The notes: a model not told the origin generated them from the letters alone. Counted from the stretch's first letter, positions 35,547-48,700 are shown. The stretch: DNA of 64,000 nt from Cornus controversa (GCA_026545225.1 CM048846.1:85701270-85765269); one strand, 5' to 3'. A program made the numbers and translations.

Positions 35547-36479
35547 CTACAATGGCCGACACAAAAAAGAAAAATCCTTGTAGTTCTTGTGTCGGTAAAT
35601 ATGATGATTAAATCCTTATCTCAAAATTTGTTTTGCTTTAATTGGTAAATAATTAGAATAGATCAATAGATGCTTCAGTTTTTCTAGGAGTATATTATGT
35701 TGCTTAGTAATCAGGGATTACAGAAAAATACTGAGTGTCCTACAGGCTATAGCATCAACGATATGCAATAATTAGTTGAGATCTAATTTGTATTGTATAA
35801 CCAACATGAAACAAAGTACTTCCATTCTTTTACTGTCATTACAGTAGCAATCTCTCTGTTTGGAAACACGAAAAAGAGGGGGGGGGGGGGGGGAGAGAGA
35901 GAGAATCAAGTCTATTTTGGCAACTTTTGACACAAAAATCACCAATAGTTTCTTTGCAACTTCTTTTTAATAAATTCAATGGTTTCTTCGCAACTGAAAA
36001 CAAATTTGTTAGTTTTCAATAGAATCTTTATGCATACACATCAAGGAAAGAAATGGGACCTATCAAACATAAATATCATATAGTAAGAAAGTCAAGCAAG
36101 CACAACTCAGTCCAGGATCAGTAGAACCTGTTGCTAGTCCTCCCTCTTTTCCCATAAACTGTTAAAAAAACTCCCCAACTCTCAAGAAAGAATCAAGTGA
36201 ATGGCTGGATATCTTTGCCATATTTGACATTATAAGATTAAAAAGGTGTTTTGATCTCTAAATATTATACAATGCTGTTTTGGTTCTTTCCCTAGAAGAT
36301 TTGTATAAATAAACCAAAGAGATTTTGAAGAACAGGAAAATTTGGGATCTGAATGGGTTTAAAGGCATTGAAGGCCTTCCATAGTCGAGTTTTACTTTTT
36401 GTAGAGTCATGCCATGAGTTTATTTTTTAAATTTAAAATCATCCCAGTTTTATATAGTTTTGTTATGTTTTAGGGGGAA

Positions 36480-37200
36480 AAGTCTTTTCTTAATTCTGAA
36501 ATTTTCTAGATGTGACCTTGATTGAAAGGCTCCATGCACTATTCAAGTTAGTTCTTGACAAGGAGTCAGCTATTGCAGAGAATGTAAACTTCTTGGAAAA
36601 TGATGTAGTGTGGAATTCCATATCTCGGAGAGCCTTTCAGGAATGAGAGATGGAGGTAGATTGCTTGTTGGAACTCTTATATGGATGGTGATTCAGACTG
36701 AGGCTGCAGATTCTATTAGGTGGTGTTAGTCCAGGATGGAAAATTCACGGTCAAATCATTTATAAGGTGCTTCTACAGATGTAGTAGTCAGTCCTCTTCG
36801 AAAATGATACAGTGCACAAAGGCTTCCTGAAAGGTGGCTTTCTTTATATGGATAGCTTTACACTTGTATTAACCATTGTTTGTCTGAGGAAGATGGAACA
36901 AGTTTTTACATATTTATATTTGTTAACAATCATCTACTCCAAAAGCTTAAGTTGTTAGAAAGGGTGCAACAAGCCCCCTCACGTGTGGCCTTCTTTTTGG
37001 TCTATACCATGTTAACAACTATCTACTCCAAAAGCTTATGCTGTTAGAGAGGGTGCAACAATATTGTATGTACAAAAAAAGATGCAAAGAGTGTGTACCA
37101 TCATCTTCTCCATTGTGAGATTGTCATGGAGATGTGATGCCTTGTGTTCTCAATATGTAGGGTGACCAAGGTAATGCAAGGGCCGTTTCATGTATCAGAA
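36480..37200 (+). mobile_element. LINE fragment (reverse transcriptase tail and zinc-binding region)
   Basis: The plus strand shows DVVWNSISRRAFQE near 36600-36645, then PSRVAFFLVYTMLTTIYSKS near 36977-37036. In another frame, CMYKKRCKEC and HCEIVMEMW follow near 37058-37130. These are, in order, the connecting region, the linker before the zinc-binding domain and the zinc-binding domain of plant L1-type LINEs. Frames are broken repeatedly by stops and shifts. A TTAACAACTATCTACTCCAA phrase occurs twice, near 36925 and 37012. It lies antisense in the long first intron of the MBD-like gene and is an older insertion than the LINE at 1018-1515, judging from decay. Confidence 0.7.
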
Positions 37201-38584
37201 CCGTTTCGTTTAGTGTATCAGAACCGTTTCGTTTTCTATTTTTCCCTTTAAGTTTATAGGCCGTAAGTTTCAGTGTTGAGTTGTGAAGTCTTCCTATTTA
37301 CTTTCCCTGTACATGGATTATGTCCCTGTGATAGAGCCCTTTTGTAAGTTTAGTGTATTTTTAATTGAGAGAGGGAGAGAAACAGAGATTTACAGGGATT
37401 CTTGTGGTATTCTTGTACTTTACTAGGTTTTGCATTAAGTTTTAAAGGGTTACCAGTGTACTCCCCGTTAATCAAGGATGTTGGTAGGAGTGGACCGGAT
37501 ACAAACCGAACCTTTAGCATTATTTACACAAAGTGGCTGCTCCTAAGATTTGATACAGCCCATGCATTTTACAAGTGCTGCAGTACACCATGCATTGCTT
37601 TTAATTTAATGGAGAACAACTTTTAGAAATTTCTTTTAGCAATTATGATCTTTCTGAATTGAATAATGCAATTCAAACACCAAGTGTGATGCCTAAGGAA
37701 CCTATGTGTGGTAATTAGGTTCTTAGCATGCAGCAATGAAATCTTTTAGCTTTCAATATCATAACATGAACCCGCTAAATAATCATTATATGCATCACAG
37801 TTCTTTGTTTTTATGGTGTTGTCCTGCATCAGGCGAACTACCAATGCTTGTAAGAAAGTCTCCTCGTTGTATCCTACTTCAATAAATAATTGAGTTTAGC
37901 CTACTAACAAGAATTTCGAAACTTAAAATTTTCGAAGGTACAACACAGTAAGAAAAAGAAAAAAAAAACTAAAAGGACTACTTTGCTATTTAATCTATTT
38001 AACAGTAACTAATCTCAACAAAATGATAGGAAAAATTACTCATCAGAAACATCAGGATTATTAACATTCCTTTCTAAAAGATCATAAGCATGAAATAACA
38101 CTACCGCGCTGCATAGTCCCAAATTAATGAGCAACCAATTATTAAGTTTTGTTAATGTTTTATGGATTTAGAAGAAAGAACATTCCAAAACTACACACTT
38201 CCTCATATGCAATGCCCACCTAACATTGACTAAATTCTTTCAATATGTGAAGACATGTAAGTTACACATATATTCATTAAAGAGAACATCAAAATCAATT
38301 TTTTTTATTGTGTGAAGTACCCAAAAGAACAAGCAAGAAACCTAAACAAACTCGATGTAAAAGTTCAATTCCTCTACCACCTATGTGAGAAGCTAATGTC
38401 ACCAATATATCATAAGATAACACAAATACGAAAACCTAATACATCAGTTCATATAATTAAATCAATAATTAGAATCCCCAATTAGGGGGAAAAATCAATA
38501 ATTAGAATACTATAATGAACTGATCTATGTATCGATCTCGGTAGAAACACTATTTTCTAGTGATATGAGGGGAAGTAGGATTAC
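37201..38584. other. Part of the MBD-like first intron, no further gene recognised
   Basis: A plus-strand frame at 37402-37626 has no family motif. Two GAACCGTTTCGTTT-type phrases repeat at 37198-37232. Otherwise this is ordinary AT-rich sequence. Confidence 0.4.
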
Positions 38585-38668
38585 CTCCGCTTTAGAACCA
38601 TCCTTACACTTTTCATATTTTTTAACCCAGCCACTAGGAAGTGATTCTGCCCTACTTTCTTCAGCCAT
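38585..38668 (-). CDS. MBD-like gene, exon 1
   Basis: The minus strand opens with ATG at 38668 and encodes MAEESRAESLPSGWVKKYEK then CKDGSKAE, ending at GAG|GTAATC. LPSGW followed by basic residues and KDGSK is the start of a methyl-CpG-binding domain as in the plant MBD13-type proteins. The exon is 84 bp and ends in phase 0, matching the TGT start of exon 2. The intron between them is about 3.0 kb and holds a LINE fragment. The exon itself shows no damage. Confidence 0.68.
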
Positions 38669-39064
38669 TTACCAAAATAACAAGTTTCCTTCGAAAGCTT
38701 CACAGTATTTCGCTACCTAGTATATATTTAAGAGAGAAACTCTACAACATTGCGGTATGAACGATGATAAATGACTCGACCACCCAAAGAGGGCCAGAAG
38801 AATGTTTTCAAAGATTTTCCTGCCGTTAATGAAAGCCGACTGATGCGACCCACCAACTCATCAAGCACTTCCCTAAGCCGATTCACAAAAATGACCAATT
38901 GCCAACTCAAAAAGGCTAGCTCCAGTAGCAGAACTCAATCTAAGTTATTTATCCTCGTTCTTATTGCAATGTTGCAGAGTTCTTTTCTTAAATGTAGAAC
39001 AACTAAGAAAAGATTCTCTAAAGCCACGTGTTCTCATTCTCCTGAAGAGACCCTATAGCATGAG

Positions 39065-39441
39065 ATTAAGTATTAATCAACATTTATGGCCTTTAAAAAT
39101 CATAGTTGAAAGTAACAGCTGTTCGCGCGTTAACAGATGTTACAAACCATATCAGTCTCGCATAATTAGACAGCCATAACCCTCCCTCCTTCATTAGCAA
39201 TAAGAATGAGAAAAAGAAACTTTAGGGAATCTTTTCTTTCTTAATTGTTCTCTAGACACACTTGATTTTCACTAGCCTATCAAGAGGTAAGTATTGGACC
39301 AAAATTAATACTTACCTTGTAAGTAATTAATTAACATTTATGGCTTTCAATGATCAAGGTTGAAAGAAACAGCTGTTGCTGTTATCGCTCGTTAACTGCC
39401 GTTAGAAACCATGTCAGTGTGCCATAGTTTCACTGCCGTTA
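39065..39441. repeat. Diverged direct repeat next to a MITE
   Basis: CATTTATGGC.TT.AA...TCA.GTTGAAAG.AACAGCTGTT followed by GCGTTAAC/CGTTAACTG and AAACCAT.TCAGT occurs near 39080-39165 and again near 39335-39425. This is a diverged duplication about 260 bp apart. No gene is visible here. Confidence 0.6.
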
Positions 39442-39789
39442 TGCTACGTTTTGTAGGAGAGATGGGAGAAATAAGTGGAAGGGAGAGATAAAATGATGGA
39501 TGAGACATTCCTTGGGAAGGAAATGGATTACATTATTATTTTACAACTATACCTTTAGAAATATAAATTAACTAAATGAGGGTAATAACATTTATTCATT
39601 TTTATTTAACAATATCCTTCTTTCTCTCTCCTCTTCCTCCCACTTTTGGATGGAAGCAAAGTAGTGAGCCCAGAGGGATGAGGCTCCTTCTCCTATTCCT
39701 CTCCCTTCTACCAATCAATAGAAGCTTACTCCATTCATCCTCCCTTCCCTCCCTCCCTCCCTCTTCCTTCCCTCCTACCAAATATAGGC
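39442..39789. mobile_element. Tourist-like MITE, second family
   Basis: The left end TGCTACGTTTTGTAGGAG and the complement of the right end, GCCTATATTTGGTAGGAG, form an imperfect terminal inverted repeat. TTA flanks both sides (39439-39441 and 39790-39792). The interior is a fold-back of GGAAGGGAGG-type purine runs and matching CCTTCCCTCC pyrimidine runs. Frames on both strands here are products of these runs and not genes. Confidence 0.78.
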
Positions 39790-40964
39790 TTAAATCAAAT
39801 GCTACCCCAAACACAACTATGTTTCTAATGTCCCTTCATACCCACCATTCCCTAGAATAAAACATCACCAAACTCGTCCTAACAAGGCCAAAGCATAGAG
39901 GGTTAACTTTATTTGGTTATAGTTCCATCACAAATCATGCTATTTTAGAAATTGTACAATATTAATTCATTAAAATAGGTATGACAAAATTAGTAATAGG
40001 CTATAATAATTAATAGATAAAACAAATAATCAGATGTCTTAAATGTAAACTTTAATTAAATGCTAGTGCATTAAACTACAAATTGATAGTCAAACCAAAA
40101 TAAATCATCCCTCCCTCAAAAAAAAAAATGAAAAGTACGGAAACATCAAAGAAGTGATGCACACTTGTCCAGAGTGTTCGAGAAGTGATGTCTAAAGCAA
40201 AGATAGCTAATTCTTGGAAGTGTCCTCACTTCTACACTCGCACCCAATGGGTGGTTGTCACTTGTTATAGAAACTGGCACTCAATTGTTACAATCAAGTG
40301 AAACTCTACATATTTGGATTGATGGAAGATAAAGGTTACATGTCACCGAAGGAAGTATTTGGCACTATAAAGTAAGGATGCTTTTTTTTGGGTAAGATGA
40401 AGTATATACTTTTTGATAAAATTTGACTCCATGAAGAAAACAAAAAGCTTATTGATCAATAAGATATTAGGAATACTTGCTAATTTACCAAATGTGTCCT
40501 TTAGATATTAGTACGTAGCACAAATACTTCATGTATTATGTGTATATCATAATTATAGTTTGTTAAAGCAAATCTACCGTCAGATCTACTTTACAATTAA
40601 TGTGGCGTAGCTCAGTAGATCACAATTAACGAGTTAGTTGATGTTAAAAAGATTAAATCATCCCAGATGGTAATATCATTAGATGAGCAATACTTTTTGG
40701 AAGTAATCAAGTGTTTCCAGTTACTGTATCTTAGCTACCTCAACTATTTAATTGAGTATACCTATCCATTCCCTCAAAACAATTGTTCTATTTTGCCATT
40801 GCTAAGAAATCTGACTATTCCTAGTGATTTTACCTGCCAGACATTAATTATTCTCACAAAATATTCTTAAGAAGTAAACTAGAACAGTTTAATTCTTAGT
40901 ATAGGAATTCAACACCATCAGCCATCCATCTGTCATGCAGTACCACTACGAGTGAAATAGAAAC
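39790..40964. other. Noncoding spacer
   Basis: No gene, RNA gene or element boundary could be supported. The frame at 40667-40870 shows no recognised motif. Confidence 0.4.
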
Positions 40965-41519
40965 AGAAACAGAAACACTCTTTTCCAAAATTTCATCTGA
41001 TTCCATCTTATCAAGCAATGGACAAAATCTACATTGACCAAAAAAGCAATAAAATTCATTTCTTTCATATATGTCATAATTATCAAAGGAAATTGATCAA
41101 ACAGATTTTTTTTTGATAAGTGAAATTGATCAAACAGATTAGGAGACAAAATGTACACAAAACCTAGGACCTCAATTTTTCGAGCTAAGAAGCAAACAAG
41201 TTGATATAGAGCTATACATATATATACACACATTCACATATATATAATACAAAAAAAAAAAAATGAATTACTACTGACAATTAAAATGCCTTTTAAGTGT
41301 TATATGAACTAAACGGAACAGGGACACTCTATTCCAAATTTTCATCTGATTCAACTTTCCAAGCAATGAGTCAAAATCTACATTTACCCCCCAAAAAAAA
41401 ATCAATCTTTTTCCATGTCTCTCATCATTATCAATGGAAAATGATCAAACAAGGAGACAAAATCTACACAAAACTGGGACCCCAGGCTTAACAACGAAGA
41501 CAAGCATAATTTGATATGT

Positions 41520-41558
<39 letters not shown>

Positions 41559-41560
41559 AC
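40965..41560. repeat. Diverged tandem duplication of about 350 bp
   Basis: Two units (about 40965-41240 and 41315-41560) share, in order, TTTCATCTGATTC, AAGCAATG.., CAAAATCTACATT, CAT.ATTATCAA.GGAAA, TGATCAAACA, AGGAGACAAAAT.TACACAAA and a closing TA microsatellite. The microsatellite is longest at 41525-41553. Confidence 0.75.
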
Positions 41561-41987
41561 ACACGACATATATAAAAGACACATGTATATACATACAGAG
41601 GGAAACGAGTCCGGGAGGCTGTATTTTGCCCTTCTCTCTCTCTACGAGGAGAGGAGGATGCATGAGATTTAGAAAAGGACTCTGAGAATTCGTGTTTACA
41701 TTGTTACAGAGTTGCTACCAGAAAGAGACCCAAAATGTGGAAAGAGAGTTGATTTTTTTTGCCTCTTTTTCATTCATTAAAGAAAGTTTTAAAAATCATT
41801 TTCTTTGAGTAATAAAACAATACGAAACAAAAATAATTAATGGGCACCCAGTTGTCTTGTCCAAGCGGACCAGCTTTCATGGAGTATTAATTAGAACTTA
41901 GAAGTATATTATGGTGGGACCCATCAAAAATTGTACTGCAGTCTGATAGTATATTTTGAGCTTTCAAATTATAAGGTTTAAAGATTA

Positions 41988-43039
41988 GGCCAAAAATAAA
42001 ATAACTCTTGAATTTGCTCTGAGAACACATATATTTATAATTTGACAAAATGCATATTCACACTTTTTGAAATTTGGCACATGATTATACTCAACTCCAA
42101 CACTATATAATTTTTATGTTTTACCTCTCCATTAACTCAAAGGACATTCTCTCATTTTTCTTTTTCAATTAGGAAAAGTTATCCTTACTTTCCTTTTAAC
42201 CTTAAACCACATATATATATATTGTTGCAGTACTAAAAATATATTGTAAATTTTTTTAAATATATTTTAAATATATGTTATATTACATCTTTTACTAAAA
42301 AATAAATTTAAATTAATTAATTAATTTACTAAAATTACTTATATTACAAATTGAAAAAGGAATTTTTCAATATTGTTGCAGTACTAAAAATATATTGTAA
42401 ATTTTTTTAAATATATTTTAAATATATGTTATATTACATCTTTTACTAAAAAATAAATTTAAATTAATTAATTAATTTACTAAAATTACTTATATTACAA
42501 ATTGAAAAAGGAATTTTTCAATTTAATAAATTTAATATATTTTATTTATTTTTGTAATATACGTAATATAACATATAATAAATTTAATATATTTTATTTA
42601 TTTTTGTAATATACGTAATATAACATATATTAAATTTATTAAATTAAAAATTTATTTTTCAATTTGTAATATACGTGATTTTAGTAAATTTATTTATTTA
42701 AATTTAAACTTACTTTTTTAGTAAAATACGTAATATAACATATATTAAAAATATATTTAATAAAATTTGCAATATATATGTGTGTGGGGGGGGGGGGGGA
42801 GGGGGGGTGAGAGGCTTAAGGTTAAAAGAGAAGTAAGGGTAAATTTGTCTAATTGAAAAAAGAAAATGAGGTCAAAAATGTCCTTTGAGTCAATGGAAGG
42901 GTAAAACAGACAATATATATAGTGTTGGGATTGAGTGTAATCATGTGTCAAATCTAAGGGAGTGTGAGTGTAGGTTTTGCCAAATTATAAATATATGTGT
43001 AGTTAAAGTAAATCTTGTGGGGTGGAGTGTATTTTGCCC
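41988..43039. mobile_element. 1.05-kb fold-back element, probably Mutator-like
   Basis: The ends read GGCCAAAA on the left and the complement of GGGCAAAA on the right. Inside them the arms share ACACATATATTTATAATTTG, ATTCACACT, ACATGATTA, CTCAA.., CAACACTATAT, CTCATTTTC, TTCAATTAG, TTTTAACCTTAA. Flanks taaagatta (41979-41987) and taaagagta (43040-43048) agree at 8 of 9 positions. The centre is AT-rich and palindromic, with a perfect 151-bp tandem repeat and, at 42785-42807, a long G-run. It has no coding capacity. Confidence 0.78.
42221..42522. repeat. Perfect 151-bp tandem duplication inside the fold-back element
   Basis: Bases 42221-42371 and 42372-42522 are identical by eye, each beginning ATTGTTGCAGTACTAAAAAT and ending GAAAAAGGAATTTTTCAAT. 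Parts recur in inverted orientation at about 42640-42770, as expected from the arms. Confidence 0.92.
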
Positions 43040-43526
43040 TAAAGAGTAAGTCAAACATATCAGTGTTCAATTACCACGGTCTGATAAGATCTACAATACA
43101 CGTGGGGTAAATGCAAAGGGTGAATCTAGATCATACTTGTTATACACACGCAGTGGGACTTACTGTGCGTGTTGTACACGCACAGTCTATATTCACCCAG
43201 TGCATTTACACAAGGTGTATTGTAGACGTACTCCTCTGACTGAATGGTACTTTCTCACATTTTCATAGAAAATGTCCAAAACTCAACTCTCCCCTACTTC
43301 AATGAATTAATTTTTCTATTATTTTTTAAGTTTTGGTAACACATCAGTTCTAATTCCATCAATTGAAATTCAATCCAAGTTTTCAAGGAAAAGTATGTTT
43401 TTCAAATATCTTTTATATATATTTTTTTCAACAACACGTTTTCCATTGTATTTTTGGTGTTTCTCTTTATATTTTTTTCATATTCAAACACTCTTTTTAT
43501 TCTCTTCATTTTTTTAGAGACATTGT

Positions 43527-43558
<32 letters not shown>

Positions 43559-44235
43559 CGTTGGATGAATTTGTTTTGGGTAATTTACACTTAGACCCCT
43601 TTGTGGTTTGCTTTTATTTCACTTTGACTCCCTCACCTTTGTAAAATTACACTTACATCCTTTGCTGTATGAAATAATAAGCACTTTGACCCCCTCCGGA
43701 CACTTTCTCAGGCCACCGAAGAATCTTTTTGCTTACATCACCCAAAAAGTGTATTTTTATACCCAAATTGCCCTCCAAACTTAATTTTACACTTTTCCCC
43801 TCAAATAAACCAATTTTTTCCTATTCTCCAACTAACGGTTATATTGCAATTTTTACCATTTTAGTTTTTCCCTTATTTTCCAAGGGTCATATATATCTCT
43901 CTCTATATAATATGTAGTCACTTTGCTATATATAAGAGTAATTATTGAGTACCCCAGGAATTCCATATTTATAGGAATCCCACCAATAATAAATTTCTAT
44001 TTCACATTATTTTAGGAGATAATATGAAATAGAGAGTTACTAGTAGTAGATTCCCCTCATACACGGAGTCCCGATGGTATTGAATAATTTCTCCATATAT
44101 AGAGGCAATTGACAAGTGTCAACTTTCTAGACACTTGTTATCACAAAATAGAGTATAATATACACACACACATGTTTGTTAGTGGAGTCTGGAGCCTTCC
44201 ATATATTCATATGTATATTGTTATGTTAAATTAAA
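43040..44235. other. Noncoding spacer with GAT microsatellite
   Basis: A GAT run of about ten units lies at 43529-43558. Bases 43575-43700 carry phrases (AATTTACACTTAGACCCC, CACTTTGACTCCCTC) resembling MITE ends seen elsewhere in plants, but no partner end was located. No gene recognised. Confidence 0.45.
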
Positions 44236-45969
44236 GGGAAAAATGCTCTAACACCCCCCTCCGATTTTCATTTAATACCCACGGAGAATACTTGTCTCAA
44301 AAAGTGTGGTCAACCTCTCTCGGGTTTGGTAAATCATGCTCTGACACCCCCTGATGTTAGTTGACCGTCAAAGACGTCAGAAGTCAACTAATTTGAAAAG
44401 TTAAAATGCCAAAACAACCATTCCTATTTAAAAATATTATTTAACCTCAATTAGTTGGACATTTATACCCTTGTGCTCACCCATTTTCTATCTCTTTCAT
44501 TCTCTCTCTACTCCCACCATCTCTCTACTCTCTCCCGATTTACTCTCTCTCTAGGTTTTATGGCTTCTAACCACTTTGATTACAAATTACTAGTAATTAA
44601 TATTTTTAATTAATACTAAATACATTACTTAATATTAAAATCAAATTATATAATCATACATAATAAAATTTATCAAGGAAAAACATAATTTAAAATTAAA
44701 AAATATATAACTTTATATATATAATTTATTGATAAATCAGTATATTGGCAAAAAAAAATTATATAGATTTAGGGATTTTGTAATTTGTATATATATATAT
44801 ATATACACACACAGGACAGCATCGTAGCACCATGGCCATTCCGGGCACGACCACTGCCTAATTCCATCTCGTTGGAGCTTCAAAACTCTCGATTTCTCTT
44901 TTTCTTACCCGATTCTCTCTCCTTCTCTCTCCCCTCTCAGTTTCACCAGTGGGTCTTGTTGGTGAAGATGGTGGGTCTTCCGATGTGGCCGTGGCATGGA
45001 GATGGTGATGGGAGTGATAAACTAGACGGCGTGGTGCTCACTTTCATTATTGTCGAGCACTTCACCGGCCAAATACCACACCATTCCAAGCTCTATCAAA
45101 AAGACTCACTGCTATCTTTCAGGTCGAAATCCTCCGTGAAACTCAAACAAAACAACCAACAAGTACAACCATAGCCAATCTCCATGACTACCCAAGACCC
45201 ATTTCCACAACCACCGCACCACTCCACCATTGAAACTCTCGAAAGTGAGCTAAGAGAGTTGAGGAAGGAGAGTTAGAGAGAGACAAATTACGAGTCTGAT
45301 AATCAAATTATTTAAGATAAAGAAATTTTTTTTATGCAATTCCCACCCAAGTGCGCCAATTTCTTGAAATGGGTCTTCTCAAACAGCACTGATGACTACC
45401 ATGGGGCTCGCCGTGACTGTAATACCCCACAATTTTAGGATATTTAGTTTGAGATTTTAATTATTTAAGTTGTTCATTTTGTGGTGTTTTAAATGTTTGT
45501 GAATGCCTGTTCTTGGTTTTGATTTAATATAGATGGTTGATTTTTTTTAAATGGTTGTGAAATATTTGTTTTTGATGTAGATTTTCCTTTTAATTAATAT
45601 GCGGGACTTTGGGATGCATTTTTTTTTATTTTTTTATTATTGTCGGGTTAGGCTAGACTTTTGGGCTTGGGCCAAATTTATATATATATGTGTGTGTGTG
45701 TGTGTGTGGGCTATATATATTTAGGTTTATTATTTGAATTATTTAGAAAAGAAAATATAGATAAAAATAAGAGAAAAAAAAAATTAGGGTTCAGTCGTTT
45801 CTATGCACAGAAGGCTTCTATGCACAGATAAGGAGAAAACGGTAGACACCAGGAAAAGGGAGAAAATGTGATTTTGCTCAAAATCATAAGGCAAGTTAAA
45901 TCTCTTCACTTCCCCTTTGAACTTGTAAACATAGATAAGTAATTAAATTGTTTGATTTCATGCATCTAC

Positions 45970-46024
<55 letters not shown>

Positions 46025-46384
46025 TTTATGTATGATTGGGGTTAATAATTTGTGATCATTGCTTAATTTCATGCTAAAGAAAGTACATATGATTAAACAT
46101 AAATAATCTGCGAATTTGGAGTTTTATGGTGTAAATTTTGATATGTACATACGTGTATATATGAGTATATAGGCAGATATATATGTATATATATATATAT
46201 CTATATATACACGAGATTTGGATTGAATATAAACGTCATTTTGAAGGTTTTTGTTCGAATAAATATGTTGATCTTGCTCTCCCGAATAGTCCCTGTAAGT
46301 TTGGTGAAAAATCGTTAGGTGGTTTAACGAGAATTTGAGTTTGAAATTTTAGAACCCTAAAACTTGAAATTGGGGCTTTTTGAT
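44236..46384. other. Unassigned region left of the Athila-like element
   Basis: Bases 44280-44370 have an inverted partner at about 54565-54630 (GAGAATACTT.TCTCAAAA and GCTCTGACACCCCCTGA). Bases 44800-45300 are less AT-rich with a plus-strand frame (44785-45174) that lacks motifs. A TGTAATACCCCAC motif at 45419 resembles an LTR start, but no matching end was found. A GT/AT microsatellite lies at 45971-46021. Confidence 0.4.
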
Positions 46385-48700
46385 TTAGGCGATAATTGGT
46401 GGTGATTTTGGTACCAATGCGTAGCTTAGTTCCCCCGGAAAATAGAATTTGTCTACTTGAATGATGACATCCTCAATGATGCCACGTGGTTGCTTCACCG
46501 GACGGTCGGCAAGTTGCAACACAACCGTGGTATGCTTGAGTTCCCCCAAACCTAGTTGTTGGTAAACTGAGAATGGAAGCAAATTGACACTAGCCCCTAG
46601 GTCAAGAAGTGCTTTTTCAAAAGATTGATTTCCGATGGTGCACGAAATGGTCGGAGCACCCGGATCTTTGAATTTAGGAGGGGCTTGGTGTTGGAAAATG
46701 GAGCTTATGTGCTCAGTTAAGAGGACTTTCTTAGGAACATTGTTCCTAGATTTGCGCTTTTGAGTGCATAAGTCCTTCAAGAATTTCGCATAAGAGGGAA
46801 TTTGTCGAATAGCATCAAGGAGAGGGAGATTGATCTTTACTTGTTTGAAGATCTCCATCATGTCTTGGATTTTCTCTCCTTGCTTCCCGAAATGAGAAGG
46901 TTCCTTCAATCGTTGAGGAAAAGGAACCGGAGGTTCATAAGAGGTGTCAAGATTTGGAATCGATGACGACACAACTTCACTTGCCTTTCCTTTTGGATTT
47001 GAAGGGGTATTTTGCAAATTTGGATTTAACGGAAACAATTTTGGATTTAATTGAGATTCTTTTGGATTTTTAGGTTGCTCTTGAAATTCCTTTCTCTCTT
47101 CCTCCCCTACCTTGGAGTTAATGATTTTTTCACTCCTCAAGGTTGTGATTGATTGAACTTGCTCTGGAGGAGCATTACAAGTTGAAGATGATGGATCTTC
47201 AATCATATGCACACCCTTGGGATTCGCCACCGGTTGACTCGGCAACTTACCTTCCTCCCTTCTATTTAAGGCATTAGCTAGTTGCCCGATTTGAGCTTCT
47301 AACCTAGCCATAGATTGAGCATTGGCTTCTAGCTTAGAGATTGATTGAGAATGAGTTTGCAATAAGCGGGTGTTGGCCTCAAGATTGCTTATCACTCGAT
47401 CTTCAAAGCTTTGGCTTCTCGGAGGAGGTGGTGGTTGTTGGTAATTAGATCTTTGATTGTAAGGTTGAGGGTTTGGCCTATAATGAGGCTGTTGAGATTG
47501 GGAATTAAAAGAATTTTGCCCTTGGAAAGAGGGACTTGATTCTTGATTCTTCCATGAAAAAGCCGGATGGTTCTTGTAACCAGGATTGTACGTGTTCGAA
47601 TATGGATCATTCATTTGTTTAGCGTACAAGGCATTCGCTTGCTCTTGAGCATAATCGAGAGATTGCCCGGCAATAGGGCAATCTCGCACAAAATGCGAAG
47701 TGCTATAGCAAAACGAACATCCCTCCTGATTTTGGACAGATTGGTTAGGAGTAGGCAGCCCATTTTTCATGATTAAATCCATTTTTCGGGACAAGGCTTC
47801 TACTTGCATGGCTACCTTATCTACCCGTGAAATCTCATGCACTCCTCTACAAGGTTGGGTGGCCTTCCCTTTCCTAGTGGAGGAGCGTTGAGCTGAATTG
47901 TTGCTTGGGGTTTGAAAAAGTTTCCATGCCTCATCGGGGCTTTTCAAAAGGTACCCACCCCCACACGCGGAGTCTATCATTTGTCTATGTTGCTCACTCA
48001 CCCCATCATAAAAACTTTGCACTAGCTGCCATTTTGGGACAGCATGATGCGGACAAGATTTTAACAGATCCTTTAACCTCTCCCACGTCTCATGGAATTG
48101 TTCTTGGTCAATTTGGGTGAATCCGGTGATTGCTCGCCGAATATCACTTGTCTTACCCATTGGGAAGTATTTTTTTAAGAACTCTATTTGCATCTCCGCC
48201 CAAGAATGGATTGAGTTGGGTTCTAGGGAATTGAACCAACTTCTAGCCTTATCCTTTAGGGAAAAGGGAAACATACGTAGCTTTAGATCATCCTCCGTAA
48301 AGTGTGGTACACGAATGGTGGAACACACGGAAAGGAAGTAATCTAAGTGCAGGTATGGATCCTCATTAGGAAGACCGTGGAAGCTATTGAGAAGATTGAT
48401 GGTGGAGGACTTTATTTCGAATTGATTTGCCGCTACATCCGAAAATTGAATACATGAAGGCACTTCAAATGTAGTCGGAAGGTAAAAGTCCATAAGCAAC
48501 TCTCCTTGAGGAGGTGGTGGTGGAGGTGGTTGTTCATGATTAAAAGGAGGCAGACCGGGAGGTTGTCTCTCATTTGGATCCATGTTTTCAGTCCTAGGCA
48601 AAATAGGGTCCCTAGAGGTTCCTCTACGTCGTCTAAGTGTTCGTTCAAGTTCACTATTACAAGGAAGCAAAGGAAGTGACAATGACCGTCTACCTAGCAT
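46385..48700 (-). pseudogene. Athila-type gag-protease region
   Basis: This belongs to the retrotransposon described at 46385-52945. Recognisable parts, from the amino end, are a proline-rich segment, a retrotransposon gag domain (FPFSLKDKARSWFNSLEP; YFPMGKTSDIRRAI; FHETWERLKDLL; QMIDSACGG), a CX2CX4HX4C zinc knuckle, and a retropepsin-like segment with LLDLGASVNLLPFSVYQQLG. Order and content fit the Athila branch of Ty3/gypsy. A fossil reading only: the element as a whole is incomplete. Confidence 0.85.

Noticed and set aside
39576-39860. Frames of 94 and 70 codons on opposite strands
   Set aside because: Lie inside the purine/pyrimidine fold-back of the MITE at 39442-39789.
44785-45174. 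Plus-strand 129-codon frame
   Set aside because: Starts in a TA microsatellite, shows no domain, and no exon structure could be built around it.
45419-46384. An additional LTR beginning TGTAATACCCCAC
   Set aside because: No matching end, primer-binding site or second copy could be found.
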